From assembly GCF_000717875.1 (NCBI RefSeq), contig NZ_JOCT01000021.1, positions 1 through 64,000 on the forward strand: a DNA stretch of 64,000 bases. The letters run 5' to 3'. The stretch is from Streptomyces sp. NRRL S-455 (lineage in GTDB: Bacteria; Actinomycetota; Actinomycetes; Streptomycetales; Streptomycetaceae). The first letter of the stretch is position 1, and each line of letters begins with the position of its first letter. The notes beneath the pieces were generated by a model. The model searched no databases and was not told the DNA's origin. It saw only the letters and a list, made by a program, of their open reading frames with translations. Positions 16,999 through 26,213 of this stretch are shown here, one piece after another. Both the position numbers and the translations under genes were made by a program.

Positions 16999-18570
16999 CT
17001 ACTGCTTACCGCACAGCGAGACGACCTTCTGCTCTTCCTCCGAGAGGCTGGGGCCGGGGCTGGGAGTGGGTGCGGTCGTGGTCGGGGGCGTGGACTGCTC
17101 AGGCGCCGACGGCGAGCCCGACGGGCTCGACGGGTTCGACGAGTTCGACGGGTTCGGCGTCGGTGTGGCCTTGGACGTGAAGGAGGCGGGAGTGGTTCCC
17201 GTGGTGCCCCCGGCCTCGCCTTCGCCGGTCTTGGCGTTGTCCCGGTTCTCGGCTTGGCGCCGCTGCTCCTGCTTCTTGCATGCGGATGCCTGCACGGACA
17301 GTTCCTGGATCTTCGCCTGGGCGTTCGTCAGCCCGCCCTCGGCGATGGTCGCCTTGACCAGCTTCTGCTGGTAGGGCGGCAGGTACTTGAGTTCGATCTC
17401 GGGGTGGTCCTTCTCGACTTTCGAGAGCGAGACCCAGGCCAGGTCCTGGCTGATGCCCCGGTACAGCGCGACGTGCTCGTCCTCGGCGCCGACGTAGTAC
17501 TGGGTCTGCGTCCAGCGGTACCCGCCGTACAGACCGCCGCCGACGACGGCCAGCGCGAGGGCGCCGTAGAACGATCTCTTCAGCCACCGGCCCTTCTTGC
17601 GTGGCTTGGTGAAGTCGTCGCCGTAGTCGAAGCCGTCCGCGGGGATGAAGCCGGTGGTGTCGCCGGAGCCGGGCGGGCCGAACTCGCCGCCTCCGCCGTC
17701 GTGGCCGTGTCCCTGCCGGCCGAGGCCGGAGGCGCGGCCGGCGGGGGTCTGCATGATGCCGTTGTCGTGCAGCTGGTGCTGGTTCTCTGCTACGGCGCCG
17801 ACCACGACCGGGGTGTCGGAGAGCTGGCCGGCGAGGGTGTCGCCGGTGTCGAGGTCGAGGACGTCGGCGACGATGACGGTGATGTTGTCCGGGCCGCCGC
17901 CGCGCAGCGCCAGCTCGATCAGGTTCTGGACGGTCTCATGGGGGCCCTGGTAGCTGGCGAGGGTGTCCTCGAGGGTCTGGTGGGACACCACGCCGGACAG
18001 GCCGTCGGAGCAGATCAGGTAGCGGTCGCCCGGGCGGACCTCGCGGATGGACAGGTCCGGCTCGACGTGGTCGCCGCTGCCGAGCGCGCGCATGAGGAGC
18101 GAGCGCTGGGGGTGGGTCGTGGCCTCTTCCTCGGTGATGCGGCCCTCGTCGACCAGGCGCTGCACCCAGGTGTGGTCCTGGGTGATCTGGGTCAGCACGC
18201 CGTCACGGAGGAGGTAGGCGCGGGAGTCGCCGACGTGGACCAGGCCGAGGCGCTGGCCGGTCCACAGCAGGGCGGTCAGGGTGGTGCCCATGCCCTCCAG
18301 CTGCGGGTCCTCCTCGACCATGGAGCGCAGCTGGTCGTTGGCGCGCTGGACGGCCGTGCCGAGGGAGGTGAGGACGTCGGAGCCGGGGACGTCGTCGTCG
18401 AGAGCGACGATGGTGGAGATGGCTTCGGAGGAGGCGACCTCTCCGGCCGCGGCGCCGCCCATGCCGTCGGCGATGGCGAGCAGGCGCGGGCCGGCGTATC
18501 CGGAGTCCTCGTTGCCCTCACGGATCATGCCCTTGTGCGATCCGGCGGCGAAGCGCAGTGACAGACTCAT
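16999..18570 (-). CDS. pstP: PP2C-type Ser/Thr phosphatase PstP
   Basis: 523 aa metal-dependent phosphatase that reverses PknB-family phosphorylation. Catalytic domain about 1-240 with RxGNEDSGYAG, ADGMGG, VGDSRAYLLRDG, CSDGLSG and GGPDNITVIVAD, carrying all metal-binding Asp residues. A linker, one membrane helix (WLKRSFYGALALAVVGGGLY, about residue 310) and an extracellular region with a Ser/Pro/Thr-rich tail follow. Start set at ATG 18570 because MSLSLRFAAGSHKG is the usual N terminus and GAGG precedes it; the frame could start at 18627. Confidence 0.94.
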   Translation of the reverse strand: MSLSLRFAAGSHKGMIREGNEDSGYAGPRLLAIADGMGGAAAGEVASSEAISTIVALDDDVPGSDVLTSLGTAVQRANDQLRSMVEEDPQLEGMGTTLTALLWTGQRLGLVHVGDSRAYLLRDGVLTQITQDHTWVQRLVDEGRITEEEATTHPQRSLLMRALGSGDHVEPDLSIREVRPGDRYLICSDGLSGVVSHQTLEDTLASYQGPHETVQNLIELALRGGGPDNITVIVADVLDLDTGDTLAGQLSDTPVVVGAVAENQHQLHDNGIMQTPAGRASGLGRQGHGHDGGGGEFGPPGSGDTTGFIPADGFDYGDDFTKPRKKGRWLKRSFYGALALAVVGGGLYGGYRWTQTQYYVGAEDEHVALYRGISQDLAWVSLSKVEKDHPEIELKYLPPYQQKLVKATIAEGGLTNAQAKIQELSVQASACKKQEQRRQAENRDNAKTGEGEAGGTTGTTPASFTSKATPTPNPSNSSNPSSPSGSPSAPEQSTPPTTTAPTPSPGPSLSEEEQKVVSLCGKQ

Positions 18571-18710
18571 GCGCACCTCGCCTGTCGGCTCCGGGTACAG
18601 CCGGTCGTGTCGAGCCACACTGCCCACCCTCCGGTCGGGAGCGCGCCGGGGCCCGGGGTGGGGCCCGCCACTGCGTGCTCGCTCCGCTCGCGCCTATCCA
18701 TGATGTAGCA

Positions 18711-19223
18711 CTACTTCCGCAGCTCGATGACGGTCTTGCCGATGCGGATCGGCGCGCCCAGCGCAATCGGTGTGGGAGTCGTCAGCCGGTTCCGGTCCAG
18801 GTACGTGCCGTTGGTGGAGCCGAGGTCCTCGACGATCCACTGGCCGTCGCGGTCCGGGTAGATCCTGGCATGGCGGCTGGAGGCGTAGTCGTCGTCCAGC
18901 ACGATCGTGGAGTCGTGCGCCCGGCCCAGGGTGATGGTCTGGCCCTGGAGCGCGACCGTGGTGCCGGTGAGGGTGCCTTCGGTGACGACCAGCTTGGTGG
19001 GGGTGTTACGGCCGCGTCGCCCGCCCGCGGGCTGCTGGCGCTGCTGCGGCGGTGCCTGGCGGGCCGCGGCCTGCTGCTGGCGGCCTGCCTCGCGGCGTGA
19101 ACCGCGCTGGGTGACGCGCGTACCGAAAAGGTCGCTCCGGATGACCTGCACGGCCACGATCACGAACAGCCACAGTACGGCCAGGAAACCCAGCCGCATG
19201 ACCGTGAGGGTCAGCTCTGACAT
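18711..19223 (-). CDS. fhaB: FHA-domain membrane protein FhaB (FipA)
   Basis: 170 aa. N-terminal membrane helix (about 8-27), a Gln/Arg/Ala-rich linker, then an FHA phosphothreonine-binding domain at about 90-165 with TLGRAHDSTIVLDDDYAS-SRHARIY and STNGTYLD. It should bind phosphorylated PknB-pathway proteins at the membrane and link them to division. Upstream of pstP in the same leftward operon; 10 bp after fhaA. Confidence 0.94.
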   Translation of the reverse strand: MSELTLTVMRLGFLAVLWLFVIVAVQVIRSDLFGTRVTQRGSRREAGRQQQAAARQAPPQQRQQPAGGRRGRNTPTKLVVTEGTLTGTTVALQGQTITLGRAHDSTIVLDDDYASSRHARIYPDRDGQWIVEDLGSTNGTYLDRNRLTTPTPIALGAPIRIGKTVIELRK

Positions 19224-19233
19224 TGCCCCCGCT

Positions 19234-20103
19234 TCACCCTTCGGCTTGCCGGTAAATGATGGTGGTGCTGCCCACGACGATCCGCGAGCCGTCGCGGAGC
19301 GTAGCGCGGGTGGTGTGCTGCCCGTCCACCACGATGCCGTTGGTGGATCCGAGATCCTGGATCGTCGAGGGCGTTCCGGTCCGGATCTCGCAGTGCCGGC
19401 GGGAGACGCCGGGGTCGTCGATCCGCACGTCGGCTTCGGTGCTGCGGCCCAGTACCAGCGTGGCGCGGGAGATCTGATGGCGGGTGCCGTTGATCTCGAT
19501 CCAGTGGCGGGTGCGTCCGCCGGCGGCCGGGGCGGCCGGGGGCCGCTGGCCGCTCGCGGGCTGTGGGTAGCCGTATCCGCCGGGACGGCCGCCGGGCGGC
19601 GGCGCGGACGGCATGGGCGGGGCGCCGGCGGGCGCGGCGGCCGGCGGGTAGCCGTACCCGCCCGGGCGGCCGCCCTGCGGGGCCGCGGGCGCGGCGCCGC
19701 CGCCTCCCGGGCCGCTCTGCTGGCTGCTGGAGGAGGCGAGTGTGCGGCTGCGTACCCGGTACAGGCCGGTGTCGAGGTCCTCCGCCTTCTCCAGGTGCAC
19801 CTTGATCGGGCCCATGAAGGTGTAGCGCTGCTGCTTGGCGTAGTCGCGCACCATGCCGGCGAGCTCGTCGCCGAGCTGGCCGGAGTAGGGGCTGAGCCGC
19901 TCGAAGTCGGGGGTGCTCAGCTCGACGATGAAGTCGTTGGGCACGACCGTCCGGTCACGGTTCCAGATGGTGGCGTTGTTGTCGCACTCGCGCTGGAGAG
20001 CTCCCGCGATCTCCACGGGCTGGACCTCGGACTTGAACACCTTGGCGAAGGTGCCGTTGACCAGACCTTCGAGACGCTGCTCGAATTTCTTCAGGACTCC
20101 CAT
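19234..20103 (-). CDS. fhaA: FHA-domain protein FhaA with DUF3662 domain
   Basis: 289 aa cytoplasmic protein. N-terminal DUF3662 domain (about 1-125, beginning MGVLKKFEQRLEGLVNG), a Gly/Pro/Tyr-rich linker with repeated RPGGYGYP units, and a C-terminal FHA domain (about 205-285) with LVLGRSTEADVRIDD, SRRHCEI and GSTNGIVVD. In mycobacteria FhaA binds the pseudokinase MviN/MurJ and PknB substrates in cell-wall synthesis. First gene of the six-gene leftward block. Confidence 0.95.
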   Translation of the reverse strand: MGVLKKFEQRLEGLVNGTFAKVFKSEVQPVEIAGALQRECDNNATIWNRDRTVVPNDFIVELSTPDFERLSPYSGQLGDELAGMVRDYAKQQRYTFMGPIKVHLEKAEDLDTGLYRVRSRTLASSSSQQSGPGGGGAAPAAPQGGRPGGYGYPPAAAPAGAPPMPSAPPPGGRPGGYGYPQPASGQRPPAAPAAGGRTRHWIEINGTRHQISRATLVLGRSTEADVRIDDPGVSRRHCEIRTGTPSTIQDLGSTNGIVVDGQHTTRATLRDGSRIVVGSTTIIYRQAEG

Positions 20104-20576
20104 GGGGCACCTCCTCCGTCGCTGCCGTCCTGTGTACTGCTCTGAGGGCCGCTTGCCTGGTACTGCTTACTGATCGTATCCACGCGCCGCTCGATCGGCT
20201 GGTTCCCCCTGTCAGGCCGGTCGACGGGTGTCGACGGATGACGAAGTTCCCTGTGGAGCTCGCCTTCGAACTCCTCCGGTGGTACTGCTGCGCGTAACCG
20301 CTTCGCGTACTCCTCGCAAGGATCGTAGAGGCGGCTGCAGACCAGTGTCCCGCACCGGGCTGTGGACGCGGACCGCCTCCTGGGGAGACAGCGGGTACCG
20401 GTACGAGGTTGATACGTGAAGCGGTACGCGTTGATACGTGGGCAGGCCACCGAAGGTTCGGAGGCCGGTCTGCCTGCGGGAAGAAGGGATGTGAACCCAC
20501 CCCGTCCAGCGTGCTAATGTTCTGGGTGTCGGAAGGCGCCGGGCCCCAAGGGGCAGGAGCCCAGGACACACCCAAT
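20104..20576. other. fhaA promoter region with 11-bp direct repeat
   Basis: 473 bp without a convincing gene. It should hold the promoter of the fhaA-pknB operon. Two copies of GTTGATACGTG (20408-20418 and 20430-20440) are spaced 22 bp apart, two helical turns, on the same face of DNA, as expected for a cooperatively bound regulator. Confidence 0.5.
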
Positions 20577-20660
20577 GCGCGGGTGGCGGAATAGGCAGAC
20601 GCGCTGGATTCAGGTTCCAGTGCCCGCAAGGGCGTGGGGGTTCAACTCCCCCCTCGCGCA
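20577..20660 (+). tRNA. tRNA-Leu (anticodon CAG)
   Basis: Class II tRNA with a long variable arm (TGCCCGCAAGGGCG). Acceptor GCGCGGG pairs with CTCGCGC, anticodon arm CTGGA-TTCAGGT-TCCAG reads CAG, T arm GGGGGTTCAACTCCCCC, discriminator A; CCA not encoded. tRNA-Leu beside the fhaA operon is also the mycobacterial arrangement as I recall. The accessory block begins just downstream. Confidence 0.94.
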
Positions 20661-20665
20661 CACCG

Positions 20666-20701
20666 CGAAAGGGCCCATCGTGATCACGATGGGCCCTTTC
20701 G
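20666..20701 (+). terminator. Terminator of tRNA-Leu
   Basis: Perfect 36-bp palindrome centred at 20683/20684 (CGAAAGGGCCCATCGTGA and its complement), followed by GGTATTTTCT. It starts 6 bp after the tRNA 3' end. Confidence 0.9.
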
Positions 20702-20808
20702 GTATTTTCTGAGCCCGTCCGCTGCGGTGTGATGATGCTTACACGCATGACCGCCCGGTGGGCCCGGGTGCTTGTCGATCTTCGGTGAGGCGCCGGGGTG
20801 TGGTCGGT

Positions 20809-20874
20809 CTCACTCCTCCAGCGCCTCACTCTTCACAGGGCCTCACTCCTCACAGACCCTCACTCTGTACGGGG
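20809..20874. repeat. Short CCTCACTC tandem repeat
   Basis: Four to five copies of a 15-17 nt unit with core CCTCACTC (at about 20809, 20824, 20841 and 20857), ending at the stop of the ABC permease gene. No coding function; it is a minor 3'-flank repeat. Confidence 0.6.
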
Positions 20875-20876
20875 GT

Positions 20877-23318
20877 TCACTCCCGCACACCCGCCAGTTC
20901 CGCCGGGCGGCGCCGCAGGGCGAGGGCGGCCGGGATGGCTGCCGAGATCACTGCCAGGAGCCCACAGGCGGCCGTCGTCGTGCCGAGGGCCCGCCACGGG
21001 AAGGCGACCGTGACCGGGGCCGACTGCAGCGCGAGGGCGCTTCCCAGCGTGGCCAGGTTGGCGGCGGCGACCAGGAGGCCGAGGAGCGCGCCGGCCGTCA
21101 CGACCGTGAGGGCCTCGGCGCCGGTCATCCGCAGCACCTGCCACCGGGTGGCTCCGGCCAGCCGTAGCACGGCCAGGTCGCGGACCCGGTCGGACGTGCC
21201 CATGACCATGGTGTTGGCCACGGAGATGCCGGTGTAGAGCAGGGCGATACCGAGAACCAGCAGGAGGCCGAGGCGGGTGGTGCGGTTGGTCTCGGGGTGG
21301 GTGGCCCGGATCCACTGGTCCCGGGTGAGGACCTGCCCGTTCCCGGCGCCGACCGCCGTGCGCAGCGCGGTGGCCACGGCTTTCGGATCCGTGCCGCGGG
21401 CCAGGGCCACGTCCACCCGGTCGACCGTGGCGCCCGGGGCGTTGCGCGGGGTGACGTAGACGCCGTTGTCGCCCGTGCCGGTGGTCATCACCGCGGCGAT
21501 CCGCAGGACGCGCGGCGTCCCGTCGCCCAGCCACACGCGTACCCGTTCGCCGACCCGGTGCCGCTGCCACTCCTCGTTGACGATGATCGAGTCGTCGTCG
21601 AGGCCGCTCGGCTCGCCGGCGGCCAGCGGCAGTCGGGTGGTGGCCGCCAGGGGGCCGGGGGACGCGGCCCGGGCCTCGGAGCGGACGAGGGCCACGCCGT
21701 CCTCCAGGACGTGGACGGCCGTCGACGACGACGGGGACACCTCGGCGCCCGGTACCGCGCGCAGTCGGCGCAGAGTGGCGTCGTCGAAGCCGCTGCCGGC
21801 GGCGGGGGTCACGACGAAGGCGGCGGTGGAGGTGCGCTCGTCGGCCTCGGCGCTCTTCGCCCGGTTTAGGGTCGCGGTGGCGCCCAGCAGGGAACCCGCG
21901 AGGGCGACGGTGACCAGGACGGGAGCCGCGAGGGCGGCGGTGCGGCGTACTGAGGTGGCGGTGTTCTCCCGGACCAGCAGGGCGCAGACGCCCGGCAGCC
22001 GGGCGAGCAGCCTGACCAGGGGACGCAGAACGAGGGGGGACAGCAGGGCGGCCGCCGTGATCAGCAGCATGGGCCGGATGACATAGGACTTGCGGTGGAG
22101 CAGGTCGCCCGGGTCGCCGGTCAGGGCGAGGGCGAGCGTCACGGCGGCCGTCAGCAGCAGGGCCGTACCGCACAGCAGGCGGCCCGGGGTCACCGTCCTG
22201 CTGTCGGCGGACGCTTCGCGCAGCGCCTCGGCGGGGCCGGTGCGGCCGGCCCGCCAGGAGGCCGCGGTCGCTCCGCACAGTGCGACGAGCAGGCCGGTGA
22301 AGAAGGCCGTGTGGTACGGCCAGGTGTGGTCGCCGATGGCGAACCAGGCCGGGGCGAGGCCCTCGCCGACCACCCAGGAGGCCAGCGCGGGCGCGCCGTG
22401 AGAGCCGAGGACGCAGCCGGTGGCCGAGGCGAGCGCGCCGACGGCGAGGGCCTCGGCGAGGACGGTCCGGCGGATCTGGCCCGGGCTCGCCCCGGAGGTG
22501 CGCAGCAGCGCGAACTCACGGCGTCGCTGGGCGACCGCGAAGGCGAAGGTCGACGCCACGACGAAGACCGACACGAAGGCGGTGACACCGCCGGCCGTGC
22601 CGAACAGGGCGTTCATCGCGGTGAGCGCCTCGCTGTCCCGGTCCGGATCGGCGTCGGCGAGGCGGCGTGTGCCGCCGGTCAGGACCTGGGCGCTGTCGCC
22701 CACGGCCTCCCGTACGGCCGACGGCTCGCCGTCGACGGCCACCTGAGTGCTGACCGGCTGTATGCGGGCGGCGTGCGCGTCGGTGAAGAACACGGCGTTC
22801 TCGAAGCCGCGCGACGTGAGGGTGCCGACGACGCGCACCGGGCCCCGGTCGGTGTCGATCAGCCTGCCGGGGCGCGTCCAGTCGCCGGTGACGGCGACCT
22901 CGCCGTCCGTCCGGGGTGCCCGGCCGGTGGCGAGCTGGTACGGGGCGAACGCGGCGGTGGACCAGGGGTGACCGACCAGGTCGGCTGGGCCGCCCTCGGC
23001 GCGCACGGTGAACGACCGGTCCTCGACGACCGGCCCCAGCTCCTTCAGGCGCGTCACGGTGGTGGTGGGCACCGGCCGCGGGTGGGTGAGCCGGGCCGCG
23101 CGGTCGCCGGTCGGGGTCGGGACGCGCAGCGTGTCCTGCCCCATGACGACGACCGGCGCGGTGGCGAACCGCTCGGGCGCGCGGTCCGGTGCGGTGGCCG
23201 ACGAGGCCAGGGCCAGGCCCATCACGGTGAGCAGGGCCACGCCCAGGGAGAGCGCGACGAAGCTGCCGGTGAAGGTGACCCAGCGGGCGCGCAGGGTGCG
23301 CAGGGCGACGCTCAGCAC
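20877..23318 (-). CDS. FtsX-like ABC transporter permease
   Basis: 813 aa with two FtsX/MacB-type permease units. The first helix is VTFTGSFVALSLGVALLTVMGL, a large extracellular domain follows, then three helices around 255-390, a second unit with its own extracellular domain and three C-terminal helices. RTLRARWVTFTGSF is the usual N-terminal pre-helix of this family. GTG at 23318 overlaps the ATPase stop by 7 bp, so both are coupled. It probably exports a peptide, lipid or drug, or acts as an antimicrobial detoxification module; substrate unknown. Confidence 0.9.
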   Translation of the reverse strand: MLSVALRTLRARWVTFTGSFVALSLGVALLTVMGLALASSATAPDRAPERFATAPVVVMGQDTLRVPTPTGDRAARLTHPRPVPTTTVTRLKELGPVVEDRSFTVRAEGGPADLVGHPWSTAAFAPYQLATGRAPRTDGEVAVTGDWTRPGRLIDTDRGPVRVVGTLTSRGFENAVFFTDAHAARIQPVSTQVAVDGEPSAVREAVGDSAQVLTGGTRRLADADPDRDSEALTAMNALFGTAGGVTAFVSVFVVASTFAFAVAQRRREFALLRTSGASPGQIRRTVLAEALAVGALASATGCVLGSHGAPALASWVVGEGLAPAWFAIGDHTWPYHTAFFTGLLVALCGATAASWRAGRTGPAEALREASADSRTVTPGRLLCGTALLLTAAVTLALALTGDPGDLLHRKSYVIRPMLLITAAALLSPLVLRPLVRLLARLPGVCALLVRENTATSVRRTAALAAPVLVTVALAGSLLGATATLNRAKSAEADERTSTAAFVVTPAAGSGFDDATLRRLRAVPGAEVSPSSSTAVHVLEDGVALVRSEARAASPGPLAATTRLPLAAGEPSGLDDDSIIVNEEWQRHRVGERVRVWLGDGTPRVLRIAAVMTTGTGDNGVYVTPRNAPGATVDRVDVALARGTDPKAVATALRTAVGAGNGQVLTRDQWIRATHPETNRTTRLGLLLVLGIALLYTGISVANTMVMGTSDRVRDLAVLRLAGATRWQVLRMTGAEALTVVTAGALLGLLVAAANLATLGSALALQSAPVTVAFPWRALGTTTAACGLLAVISAAIPAALALRRRPAELAGVRE

Positions 23319-24037
23319 GGGACGGCCTCCAGCCGGGTCATGCGCGCGGCGACGGCGTCGGCGCTCGGACCGGCCAACTCCCCGTGCACGCGCCCGTCGA
23401 CGAGGAAGACCACCCGGTCCGCGCAGGCGGCGGCGACCGGGTCGTGCGTGACCATGATGACCGTCTGGCCCTCGCGGTCGACCATGGCGCGCAGCAGCCC
23501 GAGCACCTCATGGCCGGTCCGCGTGTCCAGGGCCCCGGTCGGCTCGTCGCCGAACAGCACGTCGGGGCGGGTGATCAACGCCCGTGCCAGGGCGACGCGT
23601 TGCTGCTGGCCGCCGGAGAGCTGGGCCGGTCTGTGCCGGGCCCGGTCGGCGAGACCGACCTGCTGGAGCGCCTGGCGCACCCGGGCCCTGGGGACGCGCT
23701 TGCCGGCCAGGCGCAGGGGCAGGGCCACGTTCTGCTCGGCGGTCAGCGAGGGCAGCAGGTTGAACGCCTGGAAGACGAACCCGATGCGCTCGCGGCGCAG
23801 CAGGGTCAGCCGCCGCTCGCTCAGCCCGGTCAGTTCGGTGCCGCCCACGGTGACCGACCCGGAGGTGGGCCGGTCCAGACCGGCGGCGCACTGGAGCAGG
23901 GTGGACTTGCCGGAGCCGGAGGGGCCCATGACGGCGGTGAAGGTCCCGGCCGGGAAGGCGAGTGAGACCGCGTCGAGTGCGGTCACCGGTCCGTACGTCC
24001 TGGTGACCGAGTCCAGCCGGACGGCGTCGTGTGTCAT
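23312..24037 (-). CDS. ABC transporter ATP-binding protein (MacB/LolD type)
   Basis: 241 aa ATPase: Walker A GPSGSGKST, Q-loop FVFQAFNLLP, signature LSGGQQQRVALARAL, Walker B VLFGDEPTGALD and switch His in VTHD. LolD/MacB-type sequences pair with FtsX-like permeases, as here. ATG at 24037 (MTHDAVRLDSVTRTYG) is chosen over 24070 because it follows a GGTGGGGAA site. Divergent from the two-component system, 158 bp away, which suggests that the regulator controls the transporter. Confidence 0.93.
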   Translation of the reverse strand: MTHDAVRLDSVTRTYGPVTALDAVSLAFPAGTFTAVMGPSGSGKSTLLQCAAGLDRPTSGSVTVGGTELTGLSERRLTLLRRERIGFVFQAFNLLPSLTAEQNVALPLRLAGKRVPRARVRQALQQVGLADRARHRPAQLSGGQQQRVALARALITRPDVLFGDEPTGALDTRTGHEVLGLLRAMVDREGQTVIMVTHDPVAAACADRVVFLVDGRVHGELAGPSADAVAARMTRLEAVPC

Positions 24038-24195
24038 GGGTTCCCCACCTCGTGTCGATGTCGCTTCCACGAAACAGGGCGGGGGCGGGGCGGCGCAGTG
24101 CGGCGGGGCCTAGACCTTGGGTAGGGCCAGGCATACCTCCGGTTCTCCCGCTGGGCCCATGGCCGGGGGCGGGGCCGGCTTCTACGGTGATCCTC

Positions 24196-25467
24196 ATGCA
24201 CCCTCGGAATGTGTGGCAGGCCATGGCCCGCCCCGGTTACCTGCTGTCGGCGTGGCCTTGGCGGTCGGCCGGCTACCTGCTCACCGGCGCGGTGACGGGT
24301 GCCGTCGTGCTCGTGGGGATCGTGGTCTCGGTGGTGGCCGGAGGGGTGCTCGCGGTGGCGCTGGTGGGGGTGCCGTTGTTGCTCGCCGTGGCGCTGGCGG
24401 GTCTGCCGGTGGCGGCGGTGGAGCGGTTCCGGCTGCGGCTGGTCGACGCGGAGCCGGCGTCGGGCCGGCACCGGCCACCGGGGGAGCCGGGGCTGTGGGC
24501 GTGGCTGTCGACCCGGTTGCGGGAGCGCTCCACCTGGCGGGAGTTGGGGCACACCCTGCTGTTCGCGGGGGTGTTGTGGCCGGTCGACGCGCTCGCGTTC
24601 GCCGTTTTCCTGCTGGGCCCGTTGTCCGTGCTCGCGACGCCGTTGCTCCTGGCCACGGTCGGCGAGGCGAAGGTGCTCAAGGTGTGGCTGGTCACCGGTT
24701 GGCCGGCGGCCTTCGGGTTCGCCGTACTCGGGCTGGTCCTCCTGGCCCTCGGCGCCTACCTGATGGGTGTCACCGCCGGTGCCCGGGCGGGGCTGGCCCG
24801 GCTGCTGATCGCGCCGGGCGAGGCCGACCTGGGGGCCAGGGTCGTCGAACTGGCCCGGTCCCGGGTGCGGTTGGTGGACGCGTTCGAGGCGGAGCGGCGG
24901 CGTATCGAGCGGGATCTGCACGACGGGGCCCAGCAGCGGCTCGTGGCCCTGACGATGACGCTCGGCCTGGCCCGTCTGGACGCCCCGCCCGGCCCGCTGG
25001 CCGACCAGCTCGCCAAGGCGCACCAGGAGGCGGGCACCGCTCTCGCGGAACTGCGTGAGCTCATCCACGGCATCCATCCCAAGGTCCTCGCCGACTACGG
25101 CCTCGAAGCCGCCGTGGCCGATGCCGCCGACCGCTCGGCCGTGCCCGTGGACGTCGACCTGGAGCTGCCCGGGCGGCTGTCCCAGGCCGTCGAGGCCGCC
25201 GCGTATTTCGTGGTGTGCGAGGCGCTCGCCAACGTGGGCCGGCACAGCGGGGCGAGCCGGGCCGAGGTGAGCGGCGGGTATCGCGAGGGCCGGCTGGTGC
25301 TGCGGATCCGTGACGACGGGCGCGGTGGGGCGCGGGCCGGGGAGGGCAGCGGACTGACCGGACTCGCCGACCGGGTGTCGGTCCTCGATGGCAGACTCTC
25401 CCTGTCCAGCCCGACCGGCGGGCCGACCCTGCTGTGTGTGGAGATCCCTTGTGACCCTGCGAGTTGA
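24196..25467 (+). CDS. Sensor histidine kinase (NarL/LiaS class)
   Basis: 423 aa. N-terminal sensor region with four hydrophobic segments (two in about 25-65, two in about 125-190), little extracellular loop. The HisKA_3 dimerisation box RRRIERDLHDGAQQRL carries the phosphorylated His; the ATPase domain has the N-box CEALANVGRHSGASRA and DDGRGGARAGEGSGLTGLADR. The mostly intramembrane sensor resembles LiaS/VraS-like kinases that watch envelope stress. ATG at 24196 follows TACGGTGATCCTC, a weak site. Confidence 0.92.
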   Translation: MHPRNVWQAMARPGYLLSAWPWRSAGYLLTGAVTGAVVLVGIVVSVVAGGVLAVALVGVPLLLAVALAGLPVAAVERFRLRLVDAEPASGRHRPPGEPGLWAWLSTRLRERSTWRELGHTLLFAGVLWPVDALAFAVFLLGPLSVLATPLLLATVGEAKVLKVWLVTGWPAAFGFAVLGLVLLALGAYLMGVTAGARAGLARLLIAPGEADLGARVVELARSRVRLVDAFEAERRRIERDLHDGAQQRLVALTMTLGLARLDAPPGPLADQLAKAHQEAGTALAELRELIHGIHPKVLADYGLEAAVADAADRSAVPVDVDLELPGRLSQAVEAAAYFVVCEALANVGRHSGASRAEVSGGYREGRLVLRIRDDGRGGARAGEGSGLTGLADRVSVLDGRLSLSSPTGGPTLLCVEIPCDPAS

Positions 25468-26116
25468 GCGACCGCTGCGCGTGGTCCTGGCCGAGGACAG
25501 CGTGCTGTTGCGGGACGGCCTCGTCGGGTTGCTCGGCCGCTGCGGACACGAGGTCGTCGCGGCCGTGGGGGACGCCGAGGCGCTGATCACGGCGGTCGGG
25601 GAGCACGACCCCGACATCGTCGTGACGGACGTGCGCATGCCGCCCGGATTCCAGGACGAGGGCCTGCACGCGGCCGTGCGGCTGCGCCAGGAGCGGCCCG
25701 CCCTGCCCGTCCTCGTCCTCAGCCAGTACGTGCAGCGCCGCTACGCCGCCGAACTGCTCGACTCCGGTGACGGCACGGGCGTCGGCTACCTGCTCAAGGA
25801 CCGCGTCGGCCAGGTCGAGGAGTTCGTGGAGGCGCTCGGCGAGGTCGCCGACGGGGGCACGGTCGTCGACCCCGAGGTCGTACGGCAGCTGCTGCGCCGC
25901 CGGCGCGATCCGCTGGAGCGGCTCACCCCGCGCGAGCGGGAGGTGCTGGCGCTGATCGCCGAGGGGAAGTCCAACAGCGCCGTCGCCCGCGAACTGGTCG
26001 TCTCCGAGGCGGCCGTGGGCAAACACATCTCCGGGATCCTCGCCAAGCTGGACCTGCCACCGGCGGACGAGACCCACCGGCGGGTGCTGGCGGTGCTGGC
26101 GTACTTGCGGTCCTGA
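25451..26116 (+). CDS. LuxR-family response regulator
   Basis: 221 aa. Receiver domain about 9-125 with acidic pocket (AEDS), phosphoacceptor Asp in IVVTDVRMPP and Lys in YLLKDRV; output HTH about 155-215, LTPREREVLALIAEGKSN with SEAAVGKHISGILAKL. GTG at 25451 overlaps the kinase 3' end by 17 bp, so the pair is co-translated. Likely regulates the divergent ABC exporter. Confidence 0.93.
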   Translation: MTLRVERPLRVVLAEDSVLLRDGLVGLLGRCGHEVVAAVGDAEALITAVGEHDPDIVVTDVRMPPGFQDEGLHAAVRLRQERPALPVLVLSQYVQRRYAAELLDSGDGTGVGYLLKDRVGQVEEFVEALGEVADGGTVVDPEVVRQLLRRRRDPLERLTPREREVLALIAEGKSNSAVARELVVSEAAVGKHISGILAKLDLPPADETHRRVLAVLAYLRS

Positions 26117-26154
26117 GGCGGGCCCAACGCGCCCCGCTCGCCGACGCGTTGTGC

Positions 26155-26175
26155 GAAAACCGTCGAGTTGGTTTC
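26155..26175. promoter_or_regulatory. Imperfect palindrome upstream of TetR-like gene
   Basis: GAAAACC (26155-26161) and GGTTTC (26170-26175) form an inverted repeat about 40 bp upstream of the regulator's start. Its half-sites resemble those of butyrolactone-receptor operators, but the full autoregulatory-element consensus is not met. Confidence 0.4.
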
Positions 26176-26213
26176 ATTGCGTGGCCATCAGAGCCCTTGC
26201 AGGGGAGCCACGG

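Noticed and set aside
15919..18561. 880-codon rightward open frame
   Set aside because: Antisense to the SEDS and phosphatase genes and crosses their boundary; no domain.
20577..20660. tRNA-Leu as an island attachment site
   Set aside because: I found no second copy of the tRNA 3' end and no integrase gene near the accessory block.
20809..20874. CRISPR-like array
   Set aside because: Units are 15-17 nt with no distinct spacers and no cas genes; a simple tandem repeat.
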